A stretch of DNA of 64,000 nucleotides, from positions 52,632,907 through 52,696,906 of the forward strand of contig NC_084463.1 in the NCBI RefSeq assembly GCF_027409185.1, given 5' to 3'. The notes under the pieces were generated by a model, which ran no database searches, was not told where the DNA came from, and worked only from the letters and a program-made list of their open reading frames with translations. Below are positions 58,133-64,000 of this stretch, one piece after another. The stretch's first letter is position 1. Each line of letters begins with the position of its first letter. This DNA comes from Cynocephalus volans (lineage: Eukaryota; Chordata; Mammalia; Dermoptera; Cynocephalidae). The position numbers and the translations under genes are program-made.

Positions 58133-59238
58133 TTATCTTTTAAAAAAACCAACTTTTTGATTCATTGATCTTTTGTATTGTTTTTTGGTTTCAACTTCAT
58201 TAAGTTCTGCTCTGATCTTAATGATTTCTTTCCATCTGCTAACTTTGGTTTTGGATTGTTCTTGTTTTTCTAGTTCTTTAAGGTGAAGTGTTAGGTTGTT
58301 CACTTGCCATCTTTCCATTCTTCTGAAGTAACCACTTAACGTGATAAATTTCTCCCTTAGTACTACTTTTTCAGTAGCCCACATGTTTTGGTATGTATCA
58401 TTATTTTCATTAGTTTCAATAAATTTTTTGATTTCCTGTTTGATTTCTTCTTGGACCCATATGTCATTAAGAAGAATGCTGTTTAATTTCCATGTGTTTG
58501 TATATTTTCCAGAATTTCGTTTGTTATTGATTTCTAATTTTAATCCATTGTGGTCTGAAAAAGTACATGGGATTATTCCATTTTTTCTGAATTTGTTGAG
58601 ACTTGATTTGTGACCTAACATGTGATCTATCCTGGAAAATGATCCATATGCTGGTAAAAAGAAAGAATATACTGATGTTGTTGGATGGAATGTTCTGTAG
58701 ATATCTGCCAATTCCAATTGGGCTAGAGTCTTGTTTAGATCTTGTGTTTCTCTGCTGATTCTTTGCCTAGACAACCTGTCCAATAGTGATAGTGGGGTGT
58801 TCAGGTCCACTGCTATTATGGTATTAGTGTCTGTTCCTTTCTTTAGGTCTAATAGTGTTTACTTTATAAATCCTGCTGCTCCTACATTGGGTGCATATGT
58901 ATTTATGATTGTTATGTCTTCTTGATGGATCATCCTTTTATCATTATGTAGTGTTCCTCATTATCTCTTTTTATGGTTTTTAGTTTTACGTCTATTTTAT
59001 CAGATATAAGAGTATCTACTCCAGCTCATTTTTCATTTCTGTTTGGATGGTAAATCTTTTTCCATCCTTTCACTCTTAGTCTATGTGAGTCTTTATGGGT
59101 GAGTTGGGTCTCTTGAAGGCAGCATATATTTAGGTCCTCATTTTTAATCCAGTCATCCAGTCTATGTCTTTTGATTGGGGAATTTAAAATTTTTACATTA
59201 AGAGTTCTTATTGAAAGGTATTGATTTACTCCTAGCAT
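58133..59238 (-). pseudogene. Host L1 endonuclease domain
   Basis: Frames 58133-58810 and 59026-59238 cover the endonuclease. The N-terminal frame has NICCLQETQLTHKDSHRL, including the catalytic Glu of the QET motif; the C-terminal frame has [19 protein letters not shown] and [11 protein letters not shown]. About 200 bases between them are out of frame. Confidence 0.85.
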
Positions 59239-59673
59239 TTTATTAATTTTTGTTTGGATGTCTTAAATGTCTTTTGATCCTTTCTTTTTGATTTACTGTT
59301 TGTTTTCTTTATTTGTTGGTTCCTTGGGTTGTAGATAAACTTTATTTTGTTTTCTCTTCATTGTTGCCATTTTTATTTTACTAGTGGGTTGTGATTTTTC
59401 TTGGGTTTTTATGGCAGTGTTAGTTATTTTTCAGGTACCAAACCCAGTACTCCTTTGAGAATTTCTTGTAAGGGTGGTCATGTGGTAAAGAACTACTGCA
59501 GTTTTTGTTTGTCTGAGAAATACACTATATGCCTTTCATTTTGGAAGGATAGCCTTGTGGGGTAGAGTGTTTTTGGCTGGCAGTCTTTTTGATATATCAT
59601 CCCATTCCTTTCTGCCTTTTAGGGTTTGTGATGAAAAGTCTGATGTTAGTCTGATTGGGGCTCCCTTATCAGT

Positions 59674-60100
59674 TGTTTTAGTCCGTTTTGTGTTGCTATA
59701 ACAGAAATACCTCTGACTGGGTAATTTATATAGGAAAGAGGTTTATTTGGCTTACAATTCTGGGATAGCTGCATCTGGCATGGGTCTTAGGCTGCTTCTA
59801 CTAATGGCAGAAAGTGGCAGGCAGCCAGCAGGTACAAGCAGATCACATGGCAGGAGGAAGCAAGAGAGAGGAAGGAAGAGGAAGCGAGTGAGAGAGGAGG
59901 TGCCAGAGTCCTTTAAACAATCAGGTTTCGTGGGAACTAATAGAGTGAGAACTCACTCACTACACCTCCTCTCCCAGAGCAAGCATTAATCCTTCAATGC
60001 GGGATCTGCCCCCATTACTCAATCAGTTTCCAACACTGCCACATTGGAGATCAAATTTCCACATGAGTTTTGGAGAGCACTACACATCCAAATTCCATCA
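59674..60100 (-). mobile_element. MaLR-type solo LTR in the host L1
   Basis: In - orientation, its + strand reads TTAGTCCGTTTTGTGTTGCT, GACTGGGTAATTTATATAGG and ends AATTCCATCA. TG/CA ends fit 59674 and 60100. It splits L1 ORF1: CTCCCTTAT before and AGGTGATTTGATGC after are continuous in the homologous L1 near 55215. The 5-bp duplication is degenerate (TCAGT and TAGGT). Confidence 0.8.
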
Positions 60101-61263
60101 TAGGTGATTTGATGCTTCCCTCTTGCAGTTTTTAAGATTCTCTCTCTGTCTCTGAATTTTGCCAATTTGGCTATAACATGTCTTGGAGAAGAGCTTTTTG
60201 ATTGAATACTTTTGGGGATCTTTGAGCTTCCTGAATCTGAAGATATGTGTCTTTTCCTATACCTGGGAAGTTTTCTGCCACTATTTTGTTGAATATGTTT
60301 TCAGTGCAATTTCCTTTTTCCTCCTTTTCTGGAATACCCATAACTCTGATATTTAAGCACTTAAGGTTTTCTGATAACTCTCTTAGATTTTCTTCTATGT
60401 TTTTAATTCTTTTTTCTTTTTCTTTCTTTCTTTTTGTCTGCATGTGTTTTTTCAAACAGCCCATCTTCAAGGTCAGAACTTCTCTCTTCTGCTTCCACAA
60501 GCCTGCTGATTAAACTCTCTGTTGTGTTTTTTATTTTATTGTATGATTTCTTCAGCTCAGCAAGCTCTGCTACATTCTTTTTCAGGGCATTGATTTCCTT
60601 GTACATTTCGTCTTCAGGTCCTGTATAATTTTCCTCATTTCATCATGTTGTCTAGCTGAATTTTCTTGTATCACATTTAGTTTCCTTAGAATTATCACTC
60701 AAAATTCCTTGTCAGACATTTCAAAGTCTTCTTGTTCTATAGGATCTAGAGCTTGAGAGTTATTACCCTTTGGTGGTGTACTTTCTTGTTTTTTCATATT
60801 TCTGGTATCTTTCCTTTGATGTTTAGTCATTGTGGCAGGGGATTTCACGGTCCACTGATTTGACAGTTTTAGCTGTCTAGGATGCTGCTGGGGCTGCCAA
60901 TTTAGTATTGGTGCCTCAGTGTCTGCTCAGTTCCCCACTAGTGCCTAAGATGTCTGGTTGCCCTGGGTCTTGGGCCTCTCCAGGGAGATGCCTCTGTGGT
61001 CACCATGCACTCAGCTGGGCTGGGGATGAAGTTAGGTGGTGGCAGTGAGGCCTACCTGCTGGGTCATGCACTGGCACTGCAGGGTGTGTGGCCTCGGCAG
61101 AACTTCTGCTTCTCCAGCTCGATGCCTCTGTGATCTGTGCACACTCTGCCATCCTGGGGTTGGATTTGGGAAGCAGCGGCAAGGCCTACCTGCTGCGTCG
61201 TGCACTGGCACCACATGGTGTGTGGTCTCTGTTTAAATTCCACTTCTCTGGCTGGTTGCCTCC
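60101..61263 (-). pseudogene. Host L1 ORF1 and partial 5' UTR
   Basis: Frames 60171-60500 and 60403-60606 encode the ORF1p coiled coil and middle region (ENFPGIGKDTYLQIQEAQRS). GC-rich 5' UTR follows to 61263, where it meets the 18-bp target duplication. The start of the 5' UTR seen in the younger L1 (GGGGACTTCCGG) is absent, so this copy is slightly 5' truncated. Confidence 0.8.
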
Positions 61264-61281
61264 TATACCTATAATTTTTTT

Positions 61282-62800
61282 GGTGTCCTACTGGCTGACA
61301 CTTTTGTCATAAATGATCCTCTTTATTCCTAGTAACAGTTTTGTTCTAATTTTGTTTCTTTGATATTAATAAGGTCAGCTAGTATATCTGTGTTATGGTT
61401 ATGGTTACAATGTATATCTTTTCCTACCCATTAGCTTTCAATCTGTTTGTATCTTTGAATTTAATGTGTTTCTCTTGTGCTCAATATATAGTTTTACTTT
61501 TTTTAACAAATACTTTTGAACAATCTTTTAAAATATTTTTTGTTTTACTTGACAGATTATAATGGTATATGCTTCTGAGGTACAATTTGAAGTTTCAATA
61601 CATGTATACATTGTGAAATGATTAAAACAGGCTAATTCACATATTTGTTATCTGACACATTTCTTTGCAGTGAAAACATTTAAAATCCACTCTGTTAGCA
61701 ACTTTGAAATATACATTGCTATTAACTATATTCACCGTGCTGTGCAATAGACCAACAGAACATTTTCCTCCTGCTGAATTGAAACTTTGTACTCTTGGAC
61801 CAATACATCCCCATTGATTTTTTTTTTTGTCTTTTTGTGACCGGCCATACCACGCTCAGCCAGTGAGTGCACCGGCCGTCATTATATAGGATCCAAACCC
61901 GCGGCGGGAGCACTGCTGCCCTCCCAGTGCCGCACGCCACGGGGTTGGCCCCCCATTGATCTTTTACCCCATCCTAAACCCTCAATTTTGGTATACATTC
62001 TTTTCTCTGTTTCTATTAGTTTGACTTTTTAATAGTCCACATATAAGTAAAATTAAGTGGTATTTGTCTTTCTTTACCTGGCTTATTTTATTTAACACAA
62101 TGTACTCTAGATTCATCTATATTTCTACAATTGACAATTTGTTTCCTTTTTAATGTCTGAGTAGAATTTTATTTCATATGTAAATATTCACTTTATCCAT
62201 TTATTCATTGATGAGTGCTTTTGTAATTTTGATATCTTGACTGTTGTGAATAATGGTGTAATATACATGGGATGGCTGACATCTCTTTCTCATATTGATG
62301 TCAGTTCCTTTGGACATGTAAGATGAAGTGGGATTGCTGAATCATTTGGTAGTTTTATTTTTAGTTTTGTGACAACTTTATGCTACTTTCCAAGTTGGTG
62401 TTCCAATATATCTTGTGTATTCACACCTTCATGAACACTTGTTATGTTTTATCTTTTTTGATAATACCTGTTGTAACAGGTCTGACGTGATGTCATTGTA
62501 GTTTTAAGTTGCATTTCCCTGTGGATTAGTGATGTTGATAATGCTTTCATACATCTGTTGGTCATTTCAAGTCTTATTTTTTGAAATGTCTATTTAGGTT
62601 TTTGTTCACTTTTTGAGTAGGTTTATTTATTTATTTATTCTTATTGAGCATTTTGAGTTCTGTGTATGCTTTGATTTAGCCCATGTGAGATGTATCGCTT
62701 GCAAATGTTTTCTCTGAATCTGTAGGTTATCTTCTCACTTTGGTATTTGTTTTATTTTCTGTGCAGAAGCTTTTCAGTTTGAGGTATAAATTTCTTCTAA
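61282..62800 (-). mobile_element. Ancient L1 sequence continued, plus an L1 3' part
   Basis: GGTGTCCTACTGG joins 45017 when the nest is removed. From about 61540 the sequence is the complement of L1 3' UTR and ORF2 C-terminus (ATTGTGAATAATGGTG near 62243, ATGTTTTATC-TTTTTTGATAA near 62443). It is very diverged and carries a SINE at 61819-61950. Confidence 0.65.
61819..61950 (-). mobile_element. tRNA-derived SINE (GTGGCGCAC type)
   Basis: On the - strand it reads GGCCAACCCCGTGGCGTGCG, then a B-box-like GGTTTGGATCC and the shared CCGGTGCACTCACTGGCTGAG tail, with a T-run (A tail) at its + strand start. A perfect 10-bp duplication, CCCCATTGAT, lies at 61809-61818 and 61951-61960. Confidence 0.9.
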
Positions 62801-64000
62801 CCATGAGATTAGCTGAATTAATGTTTTCCATGTAATGTTTGTACTTTATTTAGTGTCCTCGCTAATTTACACTAGATGTAAAATTATTTTGATTTTGTGT
62901 CAACATTTCACCCATAACAGGGGTAGTTAACCCCATATCATAGTTTGAAAAATGAGAGGTTGAGATTTAGGTTTGTTGCTTGAGGTCTTGGGCTGGTTGT
63001 AAATCTTTTCCACCATGCCATATTTTTCCTTTCTTCTGTGGAAAACATGCTTACCACTCTGTAAGCATGGGTCAGCCTCTCTCTTCAGCTCCACCACATT
63101 GCTGGCTTTCCTAGTGTGGGAGCCTGTTATGAGAGGTGATCAATGTGTTTGGACCCAGGAGATGAACACTTTGACTTCAGTCATTGACCGTAAATGGGTT
63201 AATGCATGGTTGTGAATTTGAAACTGTATGAGGTGTACACAATTTAAGACAACCTTGATTAACTTTCTGCACACTTAATATATTAGATATATTCCTGCCA
63301 AAAAGTCCATTATATATCTTATGTCTGTAAGAGGACAAACTACACATAGCTGCAAATTACATTTCTTTTTCTTCAGTAAACCAATGGGAACCATAACACG
63401 GAACTGACTGGTTTGGATCCCAGTTCATTGACTTTTTTTTTAATTGGGATATTCTGGTGGGTCCCAGATCCTCCAGACCCAGGTAGAGAGAGTCTCAGTA
63501 CTCATCTCTCCACCATGGGAGCTCCAAAACCCTTTCAGTTCTTATGTGCCAGCATTCCAGGGATGCAGAAGTTGGGTAAACTCTGGCCCAGCCTGAATGC
63601 CATGTGAGGCAAAGGCTTTACAAAGCATCAGGGACTTGGGGGTGCTGGACAAACCTCCATTCTTCCCTCAGCACAGACTCAACTGAAGTAGTTGCACCGG
63701 AATAGTGTCTTCATTTCCCACAGTCCACTTGGATAAGGTCATGTTGGAGTGTGTCGTCCTTGCCTGGAAGGGCATCAGGCCATGGTCAGTGGGTGGCTGT
63801 AGGTCATTTTCCTCAAGGACTTCTAGGAAAATGGGACTTGTCTTTGGGAGGTCACATCTGGATTGGGAGTCTTCACGATCTCCTTGCTCATACCAAACTT
63901 CACCCAACCAACAGTGTACCTTTGTGCCTTTGCCTTTTCTGTGTTCATGGCAAGAGTTTCCTTCCTTGTAGACACTCCTCTTAGAATTCCCAGAGCCCTC
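62801..64000. other. Unassigned stretch at the window end
   Basis: No gene or named repeat recognised. Moderately GC-rich frames occur on both strands from 63400 to the end (for example 79 codons on the -, 63668-63907, and 88 on the +, 63705-63971) without domains. The region could be an old LTR or retroviral fragment. Confidence 0.35.

Larger units (their letters stand above)
45018..61263 (-). mobile_element. Near full-length L1 split by three later insertions
   Basis: A perfect 18-bp target duplication, TATACCTATAATTTTTTT, lies at 45000-45017 and 61264-61281. Its own sequence is 45018-46709, 53271-53557, 57173-59673 and 60101-61263, about 5.6 kb in all. Read on the - strand it has a partial 5' UTR (61263-60840), ORF1 (about 60840-59500), ORF2 endonuclease (about 59100-58133), reverse transcriptase (57538-57173, then 53557-53271) and the C-terminus and 3' UTR (46709-45018). 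Frames are broken throughout. Confidence 0.93.

Overview
This is mammalian nuclear DNA: one KRAB-C2H2 zinc-finger gene sits in a landscape made mostly of retroelements. The best lineage clue is the SINEs. At least ten tRNA-derived SINEs are visible, some with an isoleucine-tRNA-like body (anticodon-loop core GATAAC or TGTAAC) and some of a second type with a GTGGCGCAC A box and a GGTTCGGATCC B box. I see no Alu, B1/B2, carnivore SINEC, bovid, horse ERE or bat VES elements. Together this fits a colugo (Dermoptera, e.g. Galeopterus) best. That is inference from memory of the CYN-type SINEs, at about 0.6 confidence.

Layout. 1-4958 is the 3' part of a class I (ERV-F/H-like) provirus on the + strand, decayed throughout. 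4959-15400 is intergenic: old L1 pieces, SINEs, microsatellites, a Y3-RNA retropseudogene, and one unclassified repeat present twice in opposite orientations. 15400-15960 is a CpG-rich promoter with NRF1-, CRE-, ZNF143- and YY1-like sites and a 5' UTR exon ending at 15700. The gene continues with exon 2 (18577-18723), a 127-bp KRAB-A exon (37357-37483), a 93-bp KRAB-B exon (37727-37819) and a zinc-finger exon (39510-41557). The splice phases agree and give a 768-residue protein. Its 18.6-kb second intron is filled with L1 sequence, a tRNA SINE nested in an L1, and a class II provirus (30944-34164) with a perfect 6-bp target duplication and a rearranged gag-env open reading frame.

Downstream of the gene, 45000-61281 is a four-level nest. 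A very old antisense L1 was split by a near full-length antisense L1, recognisable by a perfect 18-bp target duplication 16.2 kb apart. That L1 was then split by a class I provirus (46710-53266, same family as the one at the window start, tRNA-Phe-type primer site, itself hit by a SINE), by an internally deleted L1 that carries about 310 bp of non-L1 sequence on its 5' end (53558-57172), and by a MaLR-type LTR (59674-60100).

Only the zinc-finger gene looks like a functional cellular gene. Its canonical KRAB-A box predicts TRIM28-dependent silencing, and proteins of this family commonly target retroelements such as those around it. No new molecular system is evident. The most unusual items are the rearranged gag-env frame, the L1 with a foreign 5' extension, and the evolving 3' end of the finger array.
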